Translations under genes and position numbers: made by a program
Part shown: positions 33,328 through 40,971 of the stretch, one piece after another
Position numbering within the stretch: the stretch's first letter is position 1
Layout: each line of letters begins with the position of its first letter
NCBI GenBank assembly: GCA_052387905.1
Contig: JBQTIR010000036.1
Location: 62,001 to 126,000 of the forward strand
Length of the DNA stretch: 64,000 nucleotides
Source: JBQTII01 sp052387905
GTDB lineage: Bacteria > Actinomycetota > Actinomycetes > Sporichthyales > Sporichthyaceae
Reading direction: 5' to 3'
The notes under the pieces: model-generated
Seen by the model: the letters and a program-made list of their open reading frames with translations, nothing else
Database searches by the model: none
Told to the model about the DNA's origin: nothing

Positions 33328-34860
33328 TCAGCGCGGGGGCGGTGTGCCGGGGCAGCGCAGATCAGCGCGATTCCCGGTGCGGCGCGCAGGAAGCGATCCG
33401 TCCCGCAGGTAGGCAGCGATCGCGCCGTCCACGCAACGATTGCCGGTCAAGGACTTCGCATGCGAGGTGGAACCGACCTCGGCGACCAGAACCGCGCGGG
33501 GGAACTCACGGCGGACGGCGAGCGCGCCCGCGAACGGCGTCACCGCGTCACCGGTGGTGTTGATCAGCAGGATCGGCGGGGCGGCGCCGCCGTCGATGAC
33601 GGGTGCCACACCTTGGCGGGCGGGCCAGTAGGTGCACGGGCCGGTGTACCACTGGGTGTTCCACACCGCGAAGGGTGCCTGCGGCTCGGTGGCGAAGCTG
33701 TCCTCCCGGACCTGCAGGTGTAGTCGCGGCCAGGCGTCATCGCTGCAGAGCAGCGCGAGGAACGCGGCGTACTCGTTATCGCCTCCCGCGCGCTGGTCCC
33801 GGATCAGCGCCCGCGCCGGCGCCCGCACCCCGCGTTCCCAGGCGGCGAAGGCCCGGGCGATGCCGGGCCAGTCGAGGTCGGCGTAGGCGGCGAGGAGGAA
33901 GAGGTCGTTCCATTCGCTCGGGCCTACCGATCCACGGGGCCGCAGGCGCAGCGCATTCTCGACCCGGTAGTAGCGCCGCTGGACGGCTGCCGCGCTATGG
34001 CCCAGCCCGAACCGCTCGTGCCGGCGCGCCGTCCATCGCCAGAACGCGGCCAGGCCGCCTTCGATGGCGATCGACAGCACCCGTGATCCTTGCTGGTAGC
34101 CGAAACCGTCGGGTGCGATGTTGCCGTCGAGGACCATCGGTCCGGTGCGGTCCGGGAACAGCGTGGCGTACACCTGACCCAGCAGGCTGCCGTAGGAGTA
34201 GCCGTAGAACCCCAGGCGCGGTGCGTCCAGTGCGAGGCGGATCGCCTCCAGGTCCCGGACGGTGTCCACGGTCTTCATGTGCTCCAGAAGGTCGCCGTGG
34301 CGGCGCCCGCATGCCCGGGCGTAGGCGCGCGACTTGGCGATCCAGGAGATTTCCTGACCGCGGGGCAGGGCTCGACCGGTGGGGCGGTAGTCCGGAAGCC
34401 GGCCGGTGAAGTACGACGGGTCGCAGCCCAGGGCGGGACGGCTCGCGCCGACGCCGCGCGGATCGAAGCCGATCCAGTCGTAGCGGTCACCGATGCCGCC
34501 GGGGACGAGGTCGCCGAGCAGTGCCAGATTCAGTCCCGATCCACCCGGCCCGCCCGGGTTGCCCACCATCACCCCGCGGCGCTCGCGTTCGGGGACCCGG
34601 GCCCGGATGCGGGAGACAGCGATGCGGATGGTTCGAGCGTCCGGACGTGCCCAGTCCAGCGGCACCTGGAGGAATCCGCACTGCGCCCCCGCGCGGCGCA
34701 GATCCCGGTCGCTGCATTGCGCCCACGCGATCGCGGCGTCGCCCGGGCCGGACCGGGTGGGCGCGCCATGAGCGGCGACGCCGGGTAGGCCCGCAGCGAG
34801 CAACGCTGTCCACCCGGCCACCACCGATGTCCAGCGGCGCCGGTCCGTCCCGCCCCGCAT
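33328..34860 (-). CDS. secreted S33-type alpha/beta hydrolase (active-site intact)
   Basis: A 510-residue exported peptidase or esterase of the tripeptidyl-aminopeptidase/SlpD-like family. The signal peptide ends near AAHGA. Seen: NPGGPGGSG oxyanion segment, nucleophile elbow GYSYGS with Ser222, Asp in NTTGDAVTPF and His in GSTSHAKSL. Its paralogue lies 32 bases upstream in the same direction. A DtxR-like palindrome (34866-34885) sits between the two genes and directly before this start, so this copy may have its own metal-responsive promoter. Confidence 0.88.
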   Translation of the reverse strand: MRGGTDRRRWTSVVAGWTALLAAGLPGVAAHGAPTRSGPGDAAIAWAQCSDRDLRRAGAQCGFLQVPLDWARPDARTIRIAVSRIRARVPERERRGVMVGNPGGPGGSGLNLALLGDLVPGGIGDRYDWIGFDPRGVGASRPALGCDPSYFTGRLPDYRPTGRALPRGQEISWIAKSRAYARACGRRHGDLLEHMKTVDTVRDLEAIRLALDAPRLGFYGYSYGSLLGQVYATLFPDRTGPMVLDGNIAPDGFGYQQGSRVLSIAIEGGLAAFWRWTARRHERFGLGHSAAAVQRRYYRVENALRLRPRGSVGPSEWNDLFLLAAYADLDWPGIARAFAAWERGVRAPARALIRDQRAGGDNEYAAFLALLCSDDAWPRLHLQVREDSFATEPQAPFAVWNTQWYTGPCTYWPARQGVAPVIDGGAAPPILLINTTGDAVTPFAGALAVRREFPRAVLVAEVGSTSHAKSLTGNRCVDGAIAAYLRDGSLPARRTGNRADLRCPGTPPPR

Positions 34861-34865
34861 GGTCG

Positions 34866-34885
34866 TAGGTTAGGTGTACCTAACC
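34866..34885. promoter_or_regulatory. iron-box-like palindrome between tandem hydrolases
   Basis: GGTTAGGT and ACCTAACC (34868-34875 and 34878-34885) are perfect inverted 8-mers around GT. The overlapping 19-mer at 34866-34884 agrees with the DtxR/IdeR box TTAGGTTAGGCTNACCTAA at about 15 positions. It lies 5-8 bases from the start codon at 34860. Confidence 0.55.
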
Positions 34886-34892
34886 CGTCGGG

Positions 34893-36407
34893 TCAACGCG
34901 GAACCGGGGTCCCGTCGCAGACCAGGTCCGGCCCGATGCCCGCCTTGCGGGCAGGCAGGCGACCGGAGCGCAGGTAGGCAGCAATCGCGTTGTCGACGCA
35001 GCGGTTGCCACTGAGCGAGGTGGCGTGCGAGGTCGAACCGACCTCGGCGATGAGTGCGGAGCGGGGGAACTCCGTCCGCACCGCGATGGCCCCGGCGAAC
35101 GGGGTGATCGCATCCTGGGTGGTGTTGACCAGCAGTATCGGGGGTGCAGAGTCCCCGTTGATGTTCGGTGCCTGGCCCTGGGCGGCCGGCCAGGTGGTGC
35201 ACGGTCCGGTGGCCCACCGGGTGTTCCAGACCGCGAACGGGGCCTGCTGCTCGATGGCGAAGCTCTCCTGGCGGATCTGCTCGTTGTTGCGCGGGCCGAC
35301 ATCGTCGGAGCAGAGCTGACCGAGGAACGCGGCGTACTGGTTGTCGCCGCCGTTGCGTACCCGCAGGAGCAAGCGGCGAATGGGTTCGGGGCGCTCCTCC
35401 TCCCACAGTGCCAGGGCGTTGGCCAGGATCGGCCATTGACCGTCGGAGTAGGCCGCCAGTAGGAAGACATCGTTCCACTCGGTCGGCCCGATGGTCCCGA
35501 CCGGCGTGATGCGCAGGGCGTTCTCGATGGTGTTGTAGCGCGACTGGACCTCCGCGGCGCTGTTACCCAGGCCGTAGCGGTTGTGCCGCTCGGCCGTCCA
35601 TCGCCAGAACGCGGCCATCCCGCTCTCGACCGAGATCGCGATCGCTCGGGCCCGGTCGGCGTACCCGAACTTGTCTCCGGCGATGTTGCCGTCCAGCACC
35701 ATCGGGCCCACGCGATTCGGGAACTGCGTCGCATAGAGCTGGCCGAGCAACGTCCCGTAGCCGAAGCCGAAGAACCCGATCTTGCGCTCGCCGAGGGCGA
35801 TCCGGATGGCCTCCATGTCCCGGACGGTGTCCACCGACTTCAGGTGATCGAGGAAATCGCCGTGGCGGGCACCGCAGGTCGCGGCGTACTGGGTGGATCG
35901 GGCCACCCAATCGGCCTCGTCGCCGAGCGGGAGCAACCGGTTGTTCGGGCGGTAGTCCGGTAGCCGACCGTCGAAGTAGGTGGCATCGCAACTGAGCGCG
36001 GGCTTGCTCTCACCGACACCGCGGGGGTCGAACCCAATCCAGTCGTAGCGGTCGCCGACGTCGCGGGGGACCGCGCCACCGAGCAGGGCAAGCCGGACGC
36101 CGGACAGCCCCGGGCCGCCGGGGTTGGTCAGCATGACCCCGCGGCGCGCGCCCTTCGCGACTGTGGCGCGAACCCGGGAGACGGCAAGCTGAATCTTCGG
36201 ACCGTTCGGGCGGTCCCAGTCCATCGGCACGGTGACGAAGCCGCACTCGGCCTTCTCGGTGAACAGGTCCCGGTTGGCGCACGGGCCCCAGGCGATGCGA
36301 TCGCCGTCGCGGGCCGAGTCGCGGGCCGCCGCGGGGCCGGGCAGGGTCACCGCCGAGGCGACCAACGCAGCAGCCAACGATGCGACGACGATCCGCGTAC
36401 GGCGCAT
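34893..36407 (-). CDS. secreted S33-type hydrolase paralogue lacking the nucleophile Ser
   Basis: A 504-residue exported paralogue of the downstream gene, with the same signal peptide architecture, NPGGPGLSG segment, acid NTTQDAITPF and His GSTSHATSL. The nucleophile elbow is GFGYGT: Gly216 (codon GGC on the minus strand near 35758) replaces the Ser seen at Ser222 in the neighbour. The rest of the frame is intact with normal codon use, so this is not a decayed pseudogene. It is most likely a binding or regulatory pseudoenzyme, or uses another residue; both are inference. Confidence 0.85.
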   Translation of the reverse strand: MRRTRIVVASLAAALVASAVTLPGPAAARDSARDGDRIAWGPCANRDLFTEKAECGFVTVPMDWDRPNGPKIQLAVSRVRATVAKGARRGVMLTNPGGPGLSGVRLALLGGAVPRDVGDRYDWIGFDPRGVGESKPALSCDATYFDGRLPDYRPNNRLLPLGDEADWVARSTQYAATCGARHGDFLDHLKSVDTVRDMEAIRIALGERKIGFFGFGYGTLLGQLYATQFPNRVGPMVLDGNIAGDKFGYADRARAIAISVESGMAAFWRWTAERHNRYGLGNSAAEVQSRYNTIENALRITPVGTIGPTEWNDVFLLAAYSDGQWPILANALALWEEERPEPIRRLLLRVRNGGDNQYAAFLGQLCSDDVGPRNNEQIRQESFAIEQQAPFAVWNTRWATGPCTTWPAAQGQAPNINGDSAPPILLVNTTQDAITPFAGAIAVRTEFPRSALIAEVGSTSHATSLSGNRCVDNAIAAYLRSGRLPARKAGIGPDLVCDGTPVPR

Positions 36408-36479
36408 CCGGTGCCTTCCGCTCAGAGGAACCCGATGGCGGCATCCTCGATAAAGGATTTCTGCCCGAGTTACCCCAGA

Positions 36480-37070
36480 CTAACCCGCGGTACCCACATT
36501 CCGACAGAACGCCAGCGTCCGATCCCACGCCAGCTCGCTCGCCCGCTCGTCGTACTCGGCCGTGAGCGAGGGATCGGTGAACAGGTGACCCGCCCCGGGG
36601 TAGTCATGGAGCTCGACGACTCCGCCTGCTGCCTGCACCGCGGCGGCGAACGCGTCGAGGTGTTCCTGCTCCCGCCACGGGTCGTCGACGCTGGTGTGCA
36701 CCTGGGCCGGCACGCCGGCCGGCCACGGCCCGCCCGCGAGCTCCGCCGGGTCGAGGGCGCCACCGAACAGCACGACCCCGGCGACCGGGCGCTGGATCGC
36801 GATCAACTCGGCCATCGCGCCGCCGTTGGAGAAGCCCGCCGCGATGAACCCATCGGACAGGCCCGCCACTGCCCGGGCGCCGCGGTGGAACAACTCGGCG
36901 AAGCCGAGGTGCTCGGCGAAGACCATGGCGTCGGTGTAGTCGTCGAACACCTCACCGTCGTACTGGTCGGCGACCACGACCTCATGGCCGGCTGCGGTGA
37001 ATCGGCGAGCAGCGTCGAGCACACCGGGCCGGACCCCAAGGACGGAGTGGAACAGGGCGATCTGGGCCAT
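36480..37070 (-). CDS. dienelactone hydrolase-family protein
   Basis: A 196-residue alpha/beta hydrolase. The nucleophile elbow is GFSNGG, with Ser where classical dienelactone hydrolases have Cys, the acid lies in TSVDDPW and the His in GAGHLFTD. The N-terminus MAQIALFHSVLGVRPGV lacks a signal peptide. ATG 37079 is an alternative start (three residues more). It is divergent from ddaH; the 127-base gap contains two palindromes that may serve one or both genes. Substrate unknown. Confidence 0.82.
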   Translation of the reverse strand: MAQIALFHSVLGVRPGVLDAARRFTAAGHEVVVADQYDGEVFDDYTDAMVFAEHLGFAELFHRGARAVAGLSDGFIAAGFSNGGAMAELIAIQRPVAGVVLFGGALDPAELAGGPWPAGVPAQVHTSVDDPWREQEHLDAFAAAVQAAGGVVELHDYPGAGHLFTDPSLTAEYDERASELAWDRTLAFCRNVGTAG

Positions 37071-37125
37071 GGCGCCCATCCTGCCCCGTGGGCGGCGATC
37101 GATTCGCGCCGGTAGGGCGGGGTCG

Positions 37126-37163
37126 GACGCAACGTTCCGTCGGCCAGACGCAACAGTTTCGTC
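37126..37163. promoter_or_regulatory. tandem palindromic operators before ddaH
   Basis: GACGCAACGTTCCGTC (37126-37141) and GACGCAACAGTTTCGTC (37147-37163) both fit GACG-N-AAC-(N)-GTT-N-CGTC. Their centres are about 21.5 bp apart, two helical turns, as expected for dimers on one DNA face. An Lrp/AsnC-type regulator is a reasonable candidate binder. Confidence 0.55.
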
Positions 37164-37197
37164 TGCGCGCGGGCCCGGCCAGCCCGACCATCGAAGT

Positions 37198-38124
37198 ATG
37201 ACGATGCCCGCCTCCGCCGCGCCCGGCCCGCGTGCCGCGCGCACCCGCTCCGCCACGATCACCGCGCTGCCCACCGCGCGCACCGCGCGGGCCCGGCACT
37301 ACCTGATGTGCCGCCCGACGTACTTCGAGGTCACCTATGCCATCAACCCGTGGATGAACCCCGACGTGCCGGTCGACCTGGAACTGGCGATGCGTCAGTG
37401 GGAGGGCCTGCGTGACACCTACCGCGCCCTCGGACACACCGTCAGCTTCATCGAGCCGATGCCCGGGCTGCCGGACATGGTGTTCGCGGCCAACGGCGCG
37501 CTCGTCGTCGAGGGCAAGGTGCTCGGCGCCAACTTCAAGGCCGCCGAGCGTAAGGCCGAGGGTCCGGCCTATCTGCGCTGGTTGGCCGAGTCCGGGCTGA
37601 CCGCCACTGTCGGCGACGAAGGAGCCGTTGGCCGTGTGTTTACCGAGTTCGCGACCACTGCGGCGATCAATGAGGGCGAGGGTGACTTCCTCGACCTGGC
37701 CGACGTGATCCTGGCCGGCACGGGGTTCCGTACCGAACCGGCCGCCCACCGCGAGGCGCAAGAATTCTTCGGCAAGCCGGTGATCACGCTGACTCTGGTG
37801 GACCCGCGGTTCTACCACCTGGACACCGCGATCGCAGTCCTCGCCGACAACGACATCGCCTACTTTCCGGGCGCTTTCTCCGCCGGGTCGCGGGCCGTGC
37901 TCGCCCGGATGTTCCCGGACGCGATCGCGGTCGGTGAGGTCGATGCCGCGTCGTTCGCGATGAACTCGGTCTCCGACGGTCGACATGTCGTCATCCCCGC
38001 CGAGTGCGTCGGCTTCGCCGCACGGTTGCGTGCCCGTGGGTATGAACCGGTACCGGTCGAGCTGGGGGAGTTCCGTAAGTCAGGTGGCGGTCCGAAGTGC
38101 TGCACGCTGGAGATCCGGTCATGA
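37198..38124 (+). CDS. ddaH: dimethylarginine dimethylaminohydrolase-like enzyme
   Basis: A 308-residue guanidine-modifying (pentein) enzyme expected to turn methylated arginine into citrulline plus methylamine. Seen: MCRPTYFEVTYAINPWMN, LPDMVFAANGALV, NEGEGDFLDLADVILAGTGFR, LVDPRFYHLDTA with the catalytic His, and the C-terminal Cys in KCCTLE. About 15 extra residues (near 137-155) lie before NEGEGDF compared with relatives and contain VGDEGAVGRV, the segment shared with the radical SAM fusion. Coupled to rocD by ATGA. Confidence 0.88.
   Translation: MTMPASAAPGPRAARTRSATITALPTARTARARHYLMCRPTYFEVTYAINPWMNPDVPVDLELAMRQWEGLRDTYRALGHTVSFIEPMPGLPDMVFAANGALVVEGKVLGANFKAAERKAEGPAYLRWLAESGLTATVGDEGAVGRVFTEFATTAAINEGEGDFLDLADVILAGTGFRTEPAAHREAQEFFGKPVITLTLVDPRFYHLDTAIAVLADNDIAYFPGAFSAGSRAVLARMFPDAIAVGEVDAASFAMNSVSDGRHVVIPAECVGFAARLRARGYEPVPVELGEFRKSGGGPKCCTLEIRS
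37609..37637 (+). repeat. 29-base coding segment shared with the radical SAM gene (copy 2)
   Basis: Matches 25659-25687 at 28 of 29 bases, in the same reading frame (VGDEGAVGRV). It falls within the stretch where this DDAH is longer than its relatives. Confidence 0.6.
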
Positions 38125-39353
38125 CGCCCGCGGTCCCGGCGGCCCGTACCGTGACGGAACGTCAGAACAACCGGGAAGACCTACGGGAGCGTTGCGCGCA
38201 CAACTACCACCCGCTCCCGGTGACGGTGGCCTCCGCGGCCGGCTCCTGGGTGACCGACGTCAATGGTCGGCGCTTCCTGGACTGCCTGGCCGCGTACTCC
38301 GCGTTGAACTTCGGTCACGGGCACCCGGTGCTGCTCGAGGCGGCGCGCGCCCAGCTCGAGCGCGTCACCCTGACCAGCCGGGCGTTCGACCACGACAGCC
38401 TGTACGAGTTCTGCGCCGAACTGGGCGACCTGTGCGGCAAGGACATGGTGCTGCCGATGAACACCGGCGCCGAGGCCGTAGAGACCGCGATCAAGGTCGC
38501 CCGTAAGTGGGGATACACGGTCAAGGGTGTGCCGGCCGGAGCAGCGACGATCGTCGTCGCTGACGGCAACTTCCACGGCCGCACCACGACGATCGTCTCG
38601 TTTTCGACCGACGAGGTAGCCCGGGCGGACTTCGGCCCGTTCACCCCGGGCTTTCGGGTCGTGCCCTCCGGCGACGCCGCCGCGATGGCGGCGGCGATCG
38701 ACCACACCACGGTCGCGGTGCTGATCGAGCCGATCCAGGGCGAGGCCGGCGTGCTCGTGCCGCCCGCGGGCTACCTGCGTGAGGTGCGGACTCTGTGCAC
38801 CCGGACCAACGTGCTGTTCATCGCCGACGAGATCCAGTCCGGACTGGGCCGCACCGGTGCGCTGTTCGCATGCGATCACGAGGGCGTCCTCCCGGACCTG
38901 TACACGCTCGGCAAGGCCCTCGGCGGCGGCATCGTGCCGGTCTCCGCGGTCGTTGCCGATGCGGATGTGCTGGGAATTCTGAAGCCCGGTCAGCACGGGT
39001 CCACGTTCGGCGGCAATCCGCTGGCGTGCGCGGTCGGACGGGCCGTCGTCGGTCTGCTGGCCACCGGTGATTTTCTCGACGACGCCCGCGACCTCGGCGC
39101 GCACCTGCACGCGCGCCTCGCGGAGCTCACCCGGCTGGGCGTCACCGCGGTGCGCGGGCGTGGTCTGTGGGCCGGCATCGACATCGATCCCGCCGTCGGC
39201 ACGGGGCGGGACATCTGCGACCGACTGATGGCCCGCGGCGTCCTGGCCAAGGACACGCACGGTTCCACGATCCGACTGGCGCCTCCGCTGGTCATCACCG
39301 AGGCCGAGATCGACTGGGCCGTCGATCAGCTCGCGGCGGCCCTGCGCTCCTAG
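38121..39353 (+). CDS. rocD: ornithine--oxo-acid transaminase
   Basis: A 410-residue PLP-dependent class III aminotransferase that converts ornithine to glutamate semialdehyde in arginine catabolism. Seen: LDCLAAYSALNFGHGHP, NTGAEAVETAIK, GNFHGRTTTIVSFS, EPIQGEAGV, DEIQSGLGRTG and the PLP lysine in LGKALGGGIVP. The ATG overlaps the ddaH stop by ATGA, a pairing common in actinobacteria: ddaH yields citrulline and rocD handles ornithine from the same pool. Both probably answer to the palindromes before ddaH. Confidence 0.93.
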   Translation: MTPAVPAARTVTERQNNREDLRERCAHNYHPLPVTVASAAGSWVTDVNGRRFLDCLAAYSALNFGHGHPVLLEAARAQLERVTLTSRAFDHDSLYEFCAELGDLCGKDMVLPMNTGAEAVETAIKVARKWGYTVKGVPAGAATIVVADGNFHGRTTTIVSFSTDEVARADFGPFTPGFRVVPSGDAAAMAAAIDHTTVAVLIEPIQGEAGVLVPPAGYLREVRTLCTRTNVLFIADEIQSGLGRTGALFACDHEGVLPDLYTLGKALGGGIVPVSAVVADADVLGILKPGQHGSTFGGNPLACAVGRAVVGLLATGDFLDDARDLGAHLHARLAELTRLGVTAVRGRGLWAGIDIDPAVGTGRDICDRLMARGVLAKDTHGSTIRLAPPLVITEAEIDWAVDQLAAALRS

Positions 39354-40192
39354 TTCAGGCGGGCGCGGGCGGTGCGCGCGGCTTGGCGGACCTCTTGGGC
39401 CACCAGCGGGCGGTCGCCTTCGACCAGATCGGCGTAGGCCTCCAGACGGACAGCAGCGCCGACGAAATCCCCGGCGCGGGCCAGGGCCTCACCGTGGGCA
39501 CGGTGCAGATCCTCGGGGCAGCCGCGGATCAGCAACGACATCTCGATCGCCCAGAGCCGGGTCCGCGCCGACTCGATCCGGGTCAGGTGCCCCGCCTCGG
39601 CGTGGCCGCGGATGTTGGCCAGGATCCGCAGCATCGTCCTGGGGGTGTCCCAGGGCCGCAGGTCGTGGGCAGTCGGGGCATGGCCGAGCAGCCGGTAGGC
39701 CGCCGAGTCAGGAAAGGGCACCCCGCCGTTGAACGGGTCCACCAGCACGAAACCTGGCTCGGGGCCGCCGACCTCGCCGGCGCGTTCGGCGTCGCCGAGA
39801 CCGACCACGAAGTGGCCCGGCAGGCCGATGCCGTGCGCGGGCACGTCAAGGCGGCTCGCGACCTCCAGCCACACGACCGAGAGCAGGATCGGCAGCCCGC
39901 GGCGGCGCCGCAGAACCTCGTGCAGCAGCGAGGAACGCAGGTCGGTGTAATCCGCGGCCGTCCCGGCGAACCCGATGTCGCCGCCGAGGGTCGCGCGCAG
40001 GTGCCGACCGATCTGGGCGGGCCCGGCGTCCCCGGGCAGGCCGGCGGCGACGATCTCGGCGATCGAGTCCAGGCGCCCGAGTTCGACCTCGACGTCGAGG
40101 TCGGAGTCCAACTCCAGGCCCAGCAGCAGGCACGCCCGTCCCAGCGATCCGTCGGGGTCGTTGGCAGCGGCGGCGAAGTCCGCCCGGGTCAC
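39350..40192 (-). CDS. SirB1-like transglutaminase-fold protein
   Basis: A 280-residue protein with the transglutaminase-like core RRRGLPILLSVVWLEVASRLDVPAHGIGLPGHFVV, cited by its ends RRRGLPILL and GLPGHFVV, and a TPR-like helical C-terminus. The catalytic Cys of true transglutaminases is not present in the core (Ser/Val instead), as in other SirB1 proteins. The GTG start overlaps the stop of the small SH3-like gene. Function unknown. It converges with rocD, overlapping by four bases. Confidence 0.8.
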   Translation of the reverse strand: MTRADFAAAANDPDGSLGRACLLLGLELDSDLDVEVELGRLDSIAEIVAAGLPGDAGPAQIGRHLRATLGGDIGFAGTAADYTDLRSSLLHEVLRRRRGLPILLSVVWLEVASRLDVPAHGIGLPGHFVVGLGDAERAGEVGGPEPGFVLVDPFNGGVPFPDSAAYRLLGHAPTAHDLRPWDTPRTMLRILANIRGHAEAGHLTRIESARTRLWAIEMSLLIRGCPEDLHRAHGEALARAGDFVGAAVRLEAYADLVEGDRPLVAQEVRQAARTARARLN

Positions 40193-40443
40193 AGGCGCTC
40201 CGGTCGGGAACGACGTAAGGGAGCGGGAGGCACGACCTTGCCGGCGACAAGGTCACCAGTGGCCACCCGGACAAGGCTTCCGTCCTTGCGGCGGATCTCC
40301 AGCACGTCGTTCTCCCAACCCAGCAGGTCTCCGACCACGTCACCGAGGCCACCGTCGGGATGATTGCGGCGCACCGACACCCGCGATCCGACATCCTCGA
40401 CGGACAGCGTCATCGCGTACTTCACCACGTAGCGCGGTGACAT
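40189..40443 (-). CDS. small SH3-like barrel protein
   Basis: An 84-residue protein whose core (GSRVSVRRNHPDGGLGDVVGDLLGWENDVLEIRRKDGSLVRVATGDLVAGKVVPP) resembles the N-terminal SH3-like domain found before GNAT domains in some mycobacterial proteins; no GNAT domain follows here. ATG 40443 or ATG 40413 could be the start. It overlaps the SirB1-like gene and is divergent from fdxA. Role unknown. Confidence 0.65.
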   Translation of the reverse strand: MSPRYVVKYAMTLSVEDVGSRVSVRRNHPDGGLGDVVGDLLGWENDVLEIRRKDGSLVRVATGDLVAGKVVPPAPLRRSRPERL

Positions 40444-40456
40444 TTGTCAACCCCAG

Positions 40457-40485
40457 TTCGACGTAGGCCCAGTTGTCGGGATACT
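40457..40485 (+). promoter_or_regulatory. fdxA: possible fdxA promoter
   Basis: TTCGAC (40457-40462) and GATACT (40480-40485) are spaced 17 bases and read towards fdxA, about 105 bases upstream of its GTG. Each hexamer matches the housekeeping consensus only partly. Confidence 0.3.
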
Positions 40486-40590
40486 AGGTGCTGGACGTGG
40501 TCGCACCGACCTAGCCGCCGCACGATCGCCGCGTGCGCGAGCAAGCCCTGCCCGGGGCGCCCTCGCCGCCCCGTGGAGGAGGAAATACCC

Positions 40591-40917
40591 GTGACCTACG
40601 TGATCGCCCAGCCCTGCGTCGACCTCAAGGACAAGGCCTGCATCGAGGAATGTCCCGTCGACTGCATCTACGAGGGCGGGCGGATGATGTACATCCACCC
40701 CGACGAGTGCGTCGACTGTGGCGCCTGTGAGCCGGTGTGCCCGGTCGAGGCCATCTACTACGAGGACGACACCCCGGACCAGTGGAAGGACTTCTACAAG
40801 GCCAACGTGGAGTTCTTCGGCGACATCGGTTCCCCCGGTGGTGCGGCCAAGCTCGGCCTGATCGACAAGGACCACCCGGTCGTGGCGGCACTGCCTCCGC
40901 AGGAGCACGCGGAGTAG
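40591..40917 (+). CDS. fdxA: 7Fe-8S ferredoxin
   Basis: A 108-residue low-potential electron carrier. Cys9, Cys17, Cys21, Cys25 and Cys40, Cys43, Cys46, Cys50 give the [3Fe-4S]/[4Fe-4S] pattern (CIEECPVDC and CVDCGACEPVC), with the extended C-terminus of the actinobacterial FdxA type. GGAGGAGG lies 8-16 bases before the GTG. It is followed by dapC, a common actinobacterial neighbour; a strong hairpin separates them. Confidence 0.95.
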   Translation: MTYVIAQPCVDLKDKACIEECPVDCIYEGGRMMYIHPDECVDCGACEPVCPVEAIYYEDDTPDQWKDFYKANVEFFGDIGSPGGAAKLGLIDKDHPVVAALPPQEHAE

Positions 40918-40938
40918 CGCTGTAACCCCGTTCGAGTA

Positions 40939-40971
40939 GGCACCCGCCGACCACTAGGTTCGGCGGGTGCC
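40939..40971 (+). terminator. 12-bp hairpin spanning the dapC start
   Basis: GGCACCCGCCGA (40939-40950) and TCGGCGGGTGCC (40960-40971) pair perfectly around nine bases. The right arm contains the dapC GTG at 40967. No T-run follows, so it may be a GC-type terminator of fdxA, a translation block on dapC, or both. Confidence 0.6.

Noticed and set aside
34893..36407. Calling the Ser-less hydrolase a pseudogene
   Set aside because: The frame, signal peptide, remaining triad and codon use are intact, so a functional non-catalytic protein is more likely than decay.
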